A DNA stretch of 64,000 nucleotides from Toxorhynchites rutilus septentrionalis (Eukaryota > Arthropoda > Insecta > Diptera > Culicidae), in contig NC_073746.1 of the NCBI RefSeq assembly GCF_029784135.1, positions 71,590,042 through 71,654,041 on the forward strand. The letters run 5' to 3'. Within the stretch, counting starts at the first letter, position 1; the number at the start of each line of letters is the position of its first letter. The position numbers were made by a program, and so were the translations under genes. Positions 56,901-64,000 of the stretch are shown piece by piece. The notes beneath the pieces were generated by a model that saw only the letters and a program-made list of their open reading frames with translations, searched no databases and was not told the origin of the DNA.

Positions 56901-58871
56901 ATCTTACATGGCATTTGTTCAAACTCTTTACTTACAAAGCAAATATGTCGAATTCAATTCAATTCGGAAATTGTTTCATTCAATCAATAATTTAATCAAT
57001 ACATACGAACGATTACTAAACCAGCTGTAGTCCCACGTCGACCCTGCGGTTATATTATATGTATATAATAAACCCATTTTTTCTGTTTCAGTTTCCACAA
57101 CACATGTCGATTTACAATTCGTCTAGTCAGGCTGCTGTTAAACCCAAATCCAGCTGAACGAGCCACTGCCTCCGGTATACGGATGGAACTAAAAACAACT
57201 ATTGCGCGTCTAAGTAAGCCAAAACAAGAAGTCAATCAAATTGTTCCCGATATAGATAATATAGACGACACCATGGGTGACCAAAAATCGATCCGACGCA
57301 AAGATGATGATGTTCCTCCTAGTCATGAGCTTTGGCAAGGGTCATTCTCAAGAACTTTGGAAGCTAGTATTTTGAAACGGAACGCTGCAGAGGCTATGCA
57401 ACAAACGGTACCTGAAACGTTGAATGTGGGAATTGGTACAGTACCCAGACAAACCCCTCCTGGTGCAGTTGTAAATGATGATCATCCTCAGCAGCAGCAC
57501 AACCCTGGTGGAACGGCACAAAATATGATACATTCAATAATTGCACCGTCTCCCCAAATCTCAATACCGCAAGTTGTGCAGCAGCAGGGCTCTAACGTTC
57601 TTGTACCTGTGCAAAGTGGCGTGGCACAGCTTTTGCAGTACCAAGCCTTACAGTTGCCAATAAACGTAATAAGAAGATCACCGAATGTCGATTCTATCCA
57701 AAGGCAACGAAATATGGCTACACACCAGATATCGAATGCAGTCGAACCTGTTCATATAGCTATCTCGCAACCCTTACAACAGCAAGCACAAAATTCGACA
57801 CCACAGCGATTGCAACAGCGTCTTAATGCAGCACTTGCCCAACATTATACGTCTCAACCAAACAATCTAAACGTTGTTACGCAGCAACATCGTAACATTG
57901 CTACCCAATCTGCTCAAATCTCAGTGTCACAACCGCTACAAAATGCTTCGCCACAGAGTCGGCAACGGCTCAATCAGATACCTGTGCAACATTCTGTACC
58001 TCAACCGCAACAATCCAATGCAGTTGCACTACCTCAAAATGTCGCACAACTTCATTCACAGCAGCAGCGCATCATCACTACAATGCAGACATCAAATGTA
58101 GTTGGGGCGCAATCTTCACAACATAATGCTATGACACAGCAATCACAACATCGTATCAATTCAGCACTGGTCCAAAACCACGATCCTCAATCTACACAGT
58201 CTAATACGCTAGCACTGGCCCAACACATCGAGCCACATCAATCGCAACAATCATCACCAAGTCCAATCAGACTGATTCCGAATACCTCCCAGCAGAATGT
58301 GCGTATAGCTGTTTCGGATCCAACCGGCGTGCGCCAGCATGCTAGTGCTGTAGATGTCACACAAAGTGGTACCTCCCAACCATTGCCACAACAGTCTCCT
58401 AGTGCGACTTCACCGACACTCCGTCCGGCGCTATTCTACATTGATGCCCTCACATCCGGTCCGTTGCTTTTTCCGCCGCGAGAACTAACCAACCAATTCC
58501 CGGACCCGGCTATTCACAACCTATACAACGCCATGAACGAGAAGTTCCTCAGCGGTCGAATGTCCTTGCCTGCGCGAATATTCATGGATAGCTTCGACGG
58601 AATAATTACGAGCGAGCTTGCAGACAGGATCGTCAATTGGTTGCTCGCACACTTCTGTGATCAAGAGATTGTCCAGGAACTTCTCGTTCCCAGTACGGGC
58701 AACACTGTCAACAGCGTTGCGGAGCTACTGCGAAGGGTTGGGGTTAAAATGGAGTGCAATAATAGTCAGATAATGATAAGAGTAGAGCAAAATCTTGACG
58801 TCATGTTGTTTATGGCCTTATTGATGCAAGCAATCGAGATGAATCATAATTATTTCGTGCAGTTCTATTGA
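50908..58871 (+). CDS. Stk40: STK40-type serine/threonine pseudokinase with Gln-rich and novel C-terminal domain
   Basis: Orthologue-like to vertebrate STK40, a catalytically weak kinase-fold protein that binds the E3 ligase COP1. Exons 50908-51213, 51283-51420, 51489-52045 and 57092-58871 splice in phase to 926 residues; introns are 69, 68 and 5046 nt. The kinase fold spans about residues 68-375: AGPYVIGHELEFGHGTQQ lacks a normal Gly loop, Lys102 (YYLLK) is kept, HRDLKLNH has Asp236, DFG is replaced by TNFS (Asn255), and APE by SPD in RGSPAYISPDVLTGRPYKGK. Exon 4 starts inside the kinase end (FTIRLVRLLLNPNPAERATA). QIVPDID at 383-389 matches the STK40 segment containing a VP(D/E) COP1-type motif. 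Then follow about 390 Gln/Ser/Asn-rich residues and a folded-looking 147-residue tail (780-926). Human STK40 is 435 residues and lacks this tail. The start ATG is the first in frame before KRQSDEPP. Confidence 0.93.
53304..55019 (+). mobile_element. DNA transposon with CAGGGTGTCGACT ends
   Basis: CAGGGTGTCGACT at the left and AGTCGACACCCTG at the right are exact inverted termini; each is followed inward by ATCAGGGAATATCAGGGAAT-type motifs. TGTTC occurs immediately outside both ends. Scrambled coding remains (for example KAELLWCLETVM at about 53567 and NLDVERAFPLANVFMKI at about 54389) recall transposase C-terminal regions of the hAT kind, but that is weak. A smaller relative sits at 61859-62815. 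Confidence 0.7.
55021..55480 (-). pseudogene. LINE ORF2 fragment (CR1/L2-like)
   Basis: On the - strand 55260-55480 encodes NTIQAKYTIISRNRSDGNVS and DDETIDRYNCVNHL, and the next frame (55025-55369) encodes SSILFLANDTQISRLQRLQE and TSSSLMLNALQWLSVKQRIV. These are the KTK...YLG and C-terminal blocks of CR1/L2-type LINE reverse transcriptases. It is frameshifted and 5' truncated, and abuts the right end of the preceding transposon. Confidence 0.75.
55760..55865. repeat. Dispersed repeat, inverted relative at 59918-60025
   Basis: It shares ACGAGAGTGTTACG.CGGA, TTGAGTGTTAATACCT and CGAAATGGTATGATA with the reverse complement of 59918-60025. A short piece of the same repeat occurs near 28998-29038 (TAACGCTCTCGTTTTTGAAA). 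Confidence 0.65.
55990..56500. repeat. Inverted copy of the 48.1-48.6 kb repeat
   Basis: The reverse complement shows GTAGGACTACCGCTGGCTC, TTGATTC...TCTCAATGAATGAATG, GTGTGAGTGGAT and the GATGCTCTTGGATAC unit in the same order as 48080-48560. With its partner it flanks the 5' half of the STK40-type gene in inverted orientation. Confidence 0.7.
56504..56650. repeat. Dispersed short repeat, copy 2
   Basis: It starts TTCTTCTTGAATGCCACTAA and contains ATTACTTGCGTCATTTTTCA and TTGAGATTTCTATGCCA, as in 1186-1372, same orientation. Confidence 0.55.
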
Positions 58872-58959
58872 TTGTATCGCTCATTAGATACACAATAGTT
58901 CCTTCTCAACATGGCATGTAATGAACATGTATAAAAATATGGTAAGGAATGGTAGGACC

Positions 58960-58965
58960 AATAAA
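58960..58965 (+). terminator. Candidate poly(A) signal of the STK40-type gene
   Basis: AATAAA lies 88 bases after the TGA stop, giving a short 3' UTR. Confidence 0.6.
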
Positions 58966-60402
58966 TGTTACCTTTGATCTTGACAAAGTTGACTTTCATT
59001 TCATGAGTATTGAAAAAATACATTTCGCGCAACATTGGGCATTGTCGTGAGACAAAGATGCGGTGAGGAGTAATGGAGATTACCCAGATCAACCTCGATC
59101 ATTGCGACATAGCACAGCAACTTTTGTGGCGGTCAACAACGGAAACTAAGTGCCACGTTGCAATGATCGCAGAAACGTATCGCGATAACGGTAACTGAGT
59201 GGCACATAAAGCAGAGATGGCGATCTTTCGATGATTACTGCTTTACGGCCGATGACCTCATCTCACCTCACCAGCATGCACCTCGGTTGCTTTGTGCAGT
59301 CTCTAGCAACGTGACCCTACTCGCAGCGCTTCCTGCACAGGTTGAATCTGTCAGGGCCACTACAATATCTTGCCTGGTGACCGAAACTCACTTTACGCTT
59401 TTCTCAACCGGATTGTCATCGTCAAACCACCAAGGTCACTTTGGGATTGCAACGCACTTTTCAGTTCCTCCACCGTCGTGATCTCGTCCAGATACCGGCA
59501 TTCGATCATTGATTCCCTGGAGAGAGCTTCTACTTTCGCCTCCTCGTCTAACGACTACTCTACGAGTTGTTTGAACGCAGAGCTCTTAACCGGTGGGTTT
59601 TTCTTAAGTTCAAAGAGCTTCTCGCCTGTCTGTTGCGCCTAGTTTTCATCACATTCTCACGTAATGTCTTCAGCTCCGGATCGGCTCTGGTTCCATGGTT
59701 TTGAATTCTGTGTCAGGGAAACACATTCCAGTAATGGTACATCAATCGCTGTGCAATCACGACTGAGTGGATTACCGAGCGAGCATCCGCTTATATACAG
59801 ATTCGTATGGTTTCAATAGCCTGTTTTGAAAGCAATGTTAAAGTTATTGAAACAAGTTTTTGCATCAATGAGTAACAATCATATATCGCGTAGACATCTT
59901 ATCTTTGAAATGAAGTGTTTATCATACCATTTCGTTCAGTCATTTAGAAGGTATTAACACTCAAATCTTGTTGCTCCGGCGTAACGCTCTCGTTTTCGAA
60001 ACTTTAAACCAATATGGAAATGAAAGAGGTAGTCCTACCGCATAATCTACAGGAAGATGGATGAAAAAAACTAGGTACGGATCACTCATATGGGAAGACA
60101 TGAAACAAGGAACAGTGTATGATACTTCGTACTGGCATTCGTATGCCAATTATTTGTATAGGCATTCGGACGTGTTTTATGACATTTATATACAACTTTC
60201 GTGTAACATCGATTTCATTTACCAACAAAAAATCTCAGTCTTGAAATGTAGAGCAAATGTTAACCACCATTGAAAAGAATACTAGAAAATCAACGAACCA
60301 ATAATACTCAATCTTGAATACAGATCTCCGTCACCAAATAACAATCTATATCGACTACAATTAACACATGTACCATTGAGATTGTGCAACGAAAAGTTCC
60401 GA
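58966..60402. other. Intergenic between convergent genes
   Basis: It separates the + strand STK40-type gene from - strand mevalonate kinase. It contains the LINE ORF1 remnant at 59290-59660 and the dispersed repeat at 59918-60025. A GATCATTGCGACATAGC...GCCACGTTGCAATGATCGC pair around 59096-59172 forms a loose inverted repeat. No gene was found. Confidence 0.5.
59290..59660 (-). pseudogene. LINE ORF1 (gag-like) remnant
   Basis: The - strand reads EAKVEALSRESMIECRYLDE then ITTVEELKSALQSQSDLGGL and MTIRLRKA, the region before the zinc knuckles in R1/LOA-type LINE ORF1 proteins. Stops interrupt it on both sides and the CCHC knuckles are not seen. Confidence 0.65.
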
Positions 60403-61640
60403 TCATTCGACCACTCGGAATTGTACGCCCTTACCTCCAATGGTGGATTTGATCCAGTGGAAACCTTCGTTCGTCAGTTGTGTAGTTAATTGTTCATACT
60501 CACTTTTCGTGGCATAATCTCCCGGTAGAAATAATAGTGCACAACCGCCTCCACCAGCCCCCGTCAATTTCGCATTGAATCCACCTTCATTAGCGAGTTG
60601 GAAGATTTTCTCGAGTCGCGGGTGACTAACGCCAATTGCCCTCAACAAATTGTTGTTAACCGAAACTAGTGTACACAGCTCTTCGAAACGGTCCGATTCG
60701 TCCTCTAGAATATTGACCACATCATCCACCAAATATCCCATAGCGTCGAAAATGGAATTCATCATCTTGGAATGCTTGCTGAGTAAGTCCGCGACTGCGG
60801 CGACCAGTTTGGAGGTCGTGCGACTAACGCCAGTATCGACTATCAGTATATGAATCTGCTGACGGAGATTCAAACTTTCGAAAGGCTCGCCGCGTTTGAA
60901 CTTTATAGGATTTCCATAGGTACAGATTGTGTTATCGATTCCGGACGGACGTTCATGCATAACAATTTCCGAGTCATACGCCCACGCGCAAATTTTCTCC
61001 AGCACCATCGCGTCATCTTGCAGGTAAAATTTGTCAGCGTTGGTGGCGTTAAGCTCATTTTTAATTATCTTGGATATCACAAACGCTGCCGCGGAAAAGC
61101 ACACCCCATATCCGGCGGAGCTTCCCAATCCGGCGCCGATGCTCATGACGGATTTGATTGTTAGCTGAAATCCGGTGTTTAGCGAGTTTATGTTTTCACT
61201 ACGCAAGATACGATTTATCAGATAAAGTGCAGTGCCGAGAGAGAATCTCTCCTTAATGGAATCTTTGTTAGGCTTGTTGGTGACGAACTTAGCAAAGCAG
61301 AAATCTTCCGACGGTCTGAGAATTTGGAGAAACTCGAGCGGTTGTAAATCGGAATGGCAGTCATACTGATGAAGAAACTCGTTGAAGCGTTCGAGCGATA
61401 GCGAAGATGTGAATGGTATCGAGGCGAAGTCGAGTATTACTTCAGGTTGTTCTAAGCGCTGTAAGAAGAACAATGATAACGCAATTCACAATTGCTACTT
61501 GAAACACTAACCTTATATGTGAGGTAGGTTCTCAGTCCTATAGGTCCAGCTAACGCTGGTTTCCCGTATACCACAGCGTGCTCACCATGGAGTATTACTT
61601 TACCCGGAGCGGATATTTCAAAACACTCCAAAGTGGACAT
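60403..61640 (-). CDS. Mvk: Mevalonate kinase
   Basis: Cytosolic GHMP-family kinase (EC 2.7.1.36) that phosphorylates mevalonate to 5-phosphomevalonate. In insects the pathway feeds isoprenoids and juvenile hormone rather than sterols (established knowledge). Exons 61512-61640 and 60403-61458 join across a 53-nt intron in phase 0 to 394 residues, the usual length. Visible motifs: [20 protein letters not shown] near the N-terminus with the substrate-site Lys; the GHMP loop [13 protein letters not shown] at about 149-161; RPSGIDNTI with the catalytic-type Asp at 218; and [14 protein letters not shown] at about 340-353. The start ATG is the only one before the conserved N-terminal strand. It lies 71 bp after the stop codon of the BolA2-like gene on the same strand. 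All key residues are present, so it should be active. Confidence 0.97.
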
Positions 61641-61646
61641 TTTATT
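61641..61646 (-). terminator. Candidate poly(A) signal of the BolA2-like gene
   Basis: AATAAA on the - strand lies 66 bases past the BolA2-like stop and touches the ATG of mevalonate kinase directly. If used, cleavage would fall inside the neighbour's coding exon. Confidence 0.45.
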
Positions 61647-61711
61647 TTTATAGATAAGAGATGTTAAGTTGGAAAATGAAACCGAAACGTGACTTATTTA
61701 AGGAGGTAGTG

Positions 61712-62930
61712 CTAATTGCCTTCAGCTGCCCACTGTTCCGGTGTATAAGTCTTCTGCGAAAAGGCGTGGATGGTTTTCAGCTCTTCTGCTAGCGTTGTGT
61801 TCACTAATCTGTAATTATTGATGCAATGCAGGATTTAATGATAATATCAAATAATAATCAGGGTGTCGACTCAAAACTGGAAAAAAGAAATCCCTGATAT
61901 TCCCAGAAATTTTTCAGAAAATTTCCAGTTGTAGACTAGTAATCAAATTTTATACCAGCGATATCTTCCTATAAATGATTTTTTGTGATCTTTGTTAAGT
62001 TAAACGGCATCTGAGAACTGTAGTAAAAGATAAGAAATTGGATTGTTCAGGAGTTTTTCCCATCAAAAAACAATGTTTCATCAAAATACGATATTACTCT
62101 TTTTCAATTTTCTATGCGAATGCTCAGGTAGTGATACTTAAACAAATGTAGTTTTTGAACAAATAAACGAAATGTCATGGCACTTCACACATAAGTTAGT
62201 GACAGATGAACCTCTCGAAATGAATCATGTTAATTTTTTAGCGGCGCTGTTGAAAAATTCCGGGACTTTTTAGCCCATGTAGTAAGTGAAATAGTTCAGT
62301 CAGTGCAATTTATCGAAGACGGTGTTAATAAATCTCTATATATATGAAAATGTTCAACAATTCACTTCAAGGAATTTTGCTACGGCATAAACAATTGAAA
62401 AATTTGGAGAAAAATGATTATTTGTATGGCCATATTGCGTTTCTGAAATGAGGCTTCTAATGAAAATCGACCACATAAAATTGTGCTTCGGAATGATGAT
62501 ATATATATAAACTTTTAAATTTTTTATGTTTTAACAACAATCCTAGATGTGTTTGATTGTTTTGTATAGCATAGTATATATATACTATGAAACTATGAAG
62601 CAATATACAAAACCATCAAACACATCTAGGATTGTTGTTAAAACATAAAAAATTTAAAAGTTTAGCTCAACCATGTAACCACAATGTGTCACAGCTAGTA
62701 AATAAATTAATTTCCTGATACTCAAAGTTTTCCAAGGTAGTCGACAACTGCAATAGATCTAACTAATGGTCGCTGTGGTACAATGCTCCTACAGAAGAAG
62801 GTAGTTGACACCCTGTAAAAATACAAATAGTTTACCTATGTCGCTGGAGCAGAGCTTTTCCTTGGAATTGTGGGGAGACGATTACTGCGCTGAATTTTCC
62901 ACCGCAACCATCCGATTCGTCTATAACTTC
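61712..62930 (-). CDS. BOLA2: BolA2-like protein (5' end unresolved)
   Basis: BolA2 proteins pair with monothiol glutaredoxins (Grx3/4 type) through a bridging [2Fe-2S] cluster in cytosolic iron handling. Two exons are firm: 62836-62930 encodes EVIDESDGCGGKFSAVIVSP then QFQGKALLQRH, and 61712-61808 encodes RLVNTTLAEELKTIHAFSQK then TYTPEQWAAEGN and a stop. The conserved Cys of the DGCGG loop and the RH..V helix with IHA are present, as needed for cluster binding. The 1027-nt intron between them is mostly one transposon. The N-terminal helix should lie in 62960-63060: one frame gives DALEKTLHHF but meets TGA just before the GTATATG donor, while the frame that splices in phase gives an unlike sequence. 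An indel or an undetected exon is possible. Confidence 0.88.
61859..62815. mobile_element. Non-autonomous transposon in the BolA2-like intron
   Basis: It begins CAGGGTGTCGACT and ends AGTTGACACCCTG, the same termini (one mismatch) as the 53304-55019 element. Just inside the left end is CTGATATTCCCAGAAATTTT-type text. There is no transposase. It includes a near-perfect foldback at 62508-62664. Confidence 0.75.
62508..62664. repeat. Foldback palindrome (MITE-like)
   Basis: The arms TAAACTTTTAAATTTTTTAT...GTGTTTGAT and the reverse complement ATCAAACAC...ATAAAAAATTTAAAAGTTTA are about 50 bases each with almost no mismatch, around a centre with ATAGTATATATATACTAT. The arms are long enough to form a stable hairpin. 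Confidence 0.85.
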
Positions 62931-63069
62931 CTAGAAGTAGATATTGAATAAACAACATACAGAAGATGGAATAAGAGCTGTTCCAGTGTTCCATATACTT
63001 CAAAAGTGATGCAAGGTCTTTTCGAGCGCATCGGATGCAAACAAACAACGGCGTTCATTAGAATGTAAA

Positions 63070-63075
63070 TTTATT
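63070..63075 (-). terminator. Candidate poly(A) signal overlapping the ALG6 stop codon
   Basis: The last codons read AAA TAA ATT, so AATAAA contains the stop codon. The transcript would end about 15-25 bases later, inside the presumed 5' region of the BolA2-like gene. Confidence 0.5.
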
Positions 63076-64000
63076 TCGTTTTGACTTTCCTTTTTGTTTG
63101 CTTGCCTGACTTTCCTATGGCAGAGCGACTATCGGAGATTTTTACATTACAATATGAAAAGAATTGCAGATAGTTAAAGTATATGAAGAAAAGCACGAAG
63201 TGTCCGCAGCTGTACGCCGATATGAGCAACGGCCATAGGAATGGCAGTCTAGCGGGCGGTGATACACAGATGAATGCGGACAGTAGCAACGATTGACCGA
63301 TAAGAGAGCCGTAGAACGCATATACCAATGCTGGTGATGATTTCTTCTCGGTGTTGGAAGAAAGAAGGCGAATGTTGAAAATATCAATGTAGTTATCAGG
63401 CAATGAGAAGTAATGTGCCATTGAGAGACCTAGTTTCGTTAGAATAAGAATCAGTAGCGTACAGCCAAAATACGCTGAAAGAAGGCCATCTTTGTACAAA
63501 AGAGGAATCATGCTAAAAGTAGCTACTTGAAGAAACCAGAAGCAGTGAAATGGGTAAATTTGAAGAAGCAAAACAGCTGGTAGCGTTGCGAGAAGAATGG
63601 ACTTTTCGTGAACTTGAAAGCTGAACAGAAAGAATCCCAGGGCACTATTGAATAGAGCTAGTACGAAGTTTCGTTTGAATGGCCTAAATAATAGATGTAG
63701 ACTACTTGGAATGACCGCAAACATTGTACAGATTAGACAAAACATCGCCATCATAGAGTTATCGAAATCCCTGAAATAAAAAAAAAAAACTCTATGGAAA
63801 TGTACAGGAAGCGGTGATCGTAAATACAGCTTACCTCAGCTTTACGAAAACATTAACAATGCACCACACGTTGGACACCTTATCCTCGAAAACTCCCCTT
63901 GCTACTGGAAACACTCTGTGAAGCACTTGTATTGTTGAGTTTAGCGAGATCAGCCATGGACTCCAAATGATGATGAAAGCAGCTGTGACCAGCGAGGCCA
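63071..64000 (-). CDS. ALG6: ALG6-type dolichyl-P-Glc:Man9GlcNAc2-PP-dolichol glucosyltransferase, C-terminal part
   Basis: An ER multi-pass GT-C enzyme that adds the first alpha-1,3-glucose to the lipid-linked oligosaccharide used for N-glycosylation. Exons 63835-64000 (continuing beyond the window) and 63071-63770 join in phase (VKLR|DFDNSMM) across a 64-nt intron. Recognisable ALG6 text: HRVFPVARGVFEDKVSNVWC in the upstream exon, then FLFSFQVHEKSILLATLPAV, where the FQVHEKSILL block separates ALG6 from ALG8 (which has HVHEKAIL). Several hydrophobic segments follow (for example YFGCTLLILILTKLGLSM and LPFLWPLLISAYSCGHFVLF), and a short basic tail KSGKQTKRKVKTK resembles an ER-retrieval dilysine-type end. 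The N-terminal two thirds lie outside. Confidence 0.95.

Larger units (their letters stand above)
52046..57091. other. TE-filled intron 3 of the STK40-type gene
   Basis: It is bounded by AAG|GTAAGC and TTTCTGTTTCAG. It contains a transposon at 53304-55019, a LINE fragment at 55021-55480, an inverted copy of the 48-kb repeat (about 55990-56500) and a short dispersed repeat at 56504-56650. The 52090-52960 part is unassigned, with a CATATGTCGACGTGGGACTACG-type repeat end at about 52090 and 57020. Confidence 0.7.

Overview
The window is eukaryotic nuclear DNA, most likely from a mosquito (Culicidae, probably a TE-rich culicine). The reasons are the very short spliced introns (51-69 nt) next to TE-filled introns of 5-10 kb, insect-type gene content, a tRNA-derived SINE resembling the mosquito Feilai type, and many mariner, piggyBac-like, hAT, Helitron-like and non-LTR remnants. 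The genus is not determined. There is no bacterial gene, operon or CRISPR array.

Six protein-coding genes can be supported, all split by introns. (1) A GATA-type zinc-finger transcription factor, closest to the GATAd group, on the + strand (coding exons 3221-22081; the 5' coding end is not found), with a long probable 3' UTR. (2) Ndc80, the outer-kinetochore microtubule-binding subunit (+, 43829-45850, complete). (3) An STK40-type pseudokinase (+, 50908-58871, complete) with a long Gln-rich extension and an unrecognised conserved-looking C-terminal domain. (4) Mevalonate kinase (-, 60403-61640, complete). (5) A BolA2-like protein (-, 61712-62930; the N-terminal exon is unresolved). (6) ALG6 glucosyltransferase (-, C-terminal part, running off the right edge). 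Genes 4-6 are tandem on the - strand and packed within about 70-140 bp of each other. Candidate poly(A) signals overlap the ALG6 stop codon and directly abut the mevalonate kinase start codon.

Layout: 1-3220, upstream region of the GATA gene. 3221-11270, its main exons, interrupted by a 5.8-kb intron containing about 4 kb of extremely T-rich degenerate repeat. 11271-21922, a 10.65-kb intron that is a stack of nested transposons. 22082 to about 24780, probable 3' UTR. 25-43 kb, a gene-free TE graveyard. 43.8-45.9 kb, Ndc80. 45.9-50.9 kb, repeats. 50.9-58.9 kb, the STK40-type gene with a 5-kb TE-filled intron. 59-64 kb, the compact - strand cluster.

The genes do not form one pathway. They are housekeeping or regulatory functions: transcription, chromosome segregation, kinase-like scaffold, isoprenoid synthesis, Fe-S/glutaredoxin partner, N-glycan assembly. 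The most interesting points are the STK40 C-terminal architecture, the overlapping gene ends in the ALG6-BolA2-MVK cluster, a small BolA2 intron inflated by one transposon, the T-rich tract, and a nested TE stack whose insertion order can be read from junctions, including an empty-site paralogue elsewhere in the window. I found no convincing new multi-gene system.
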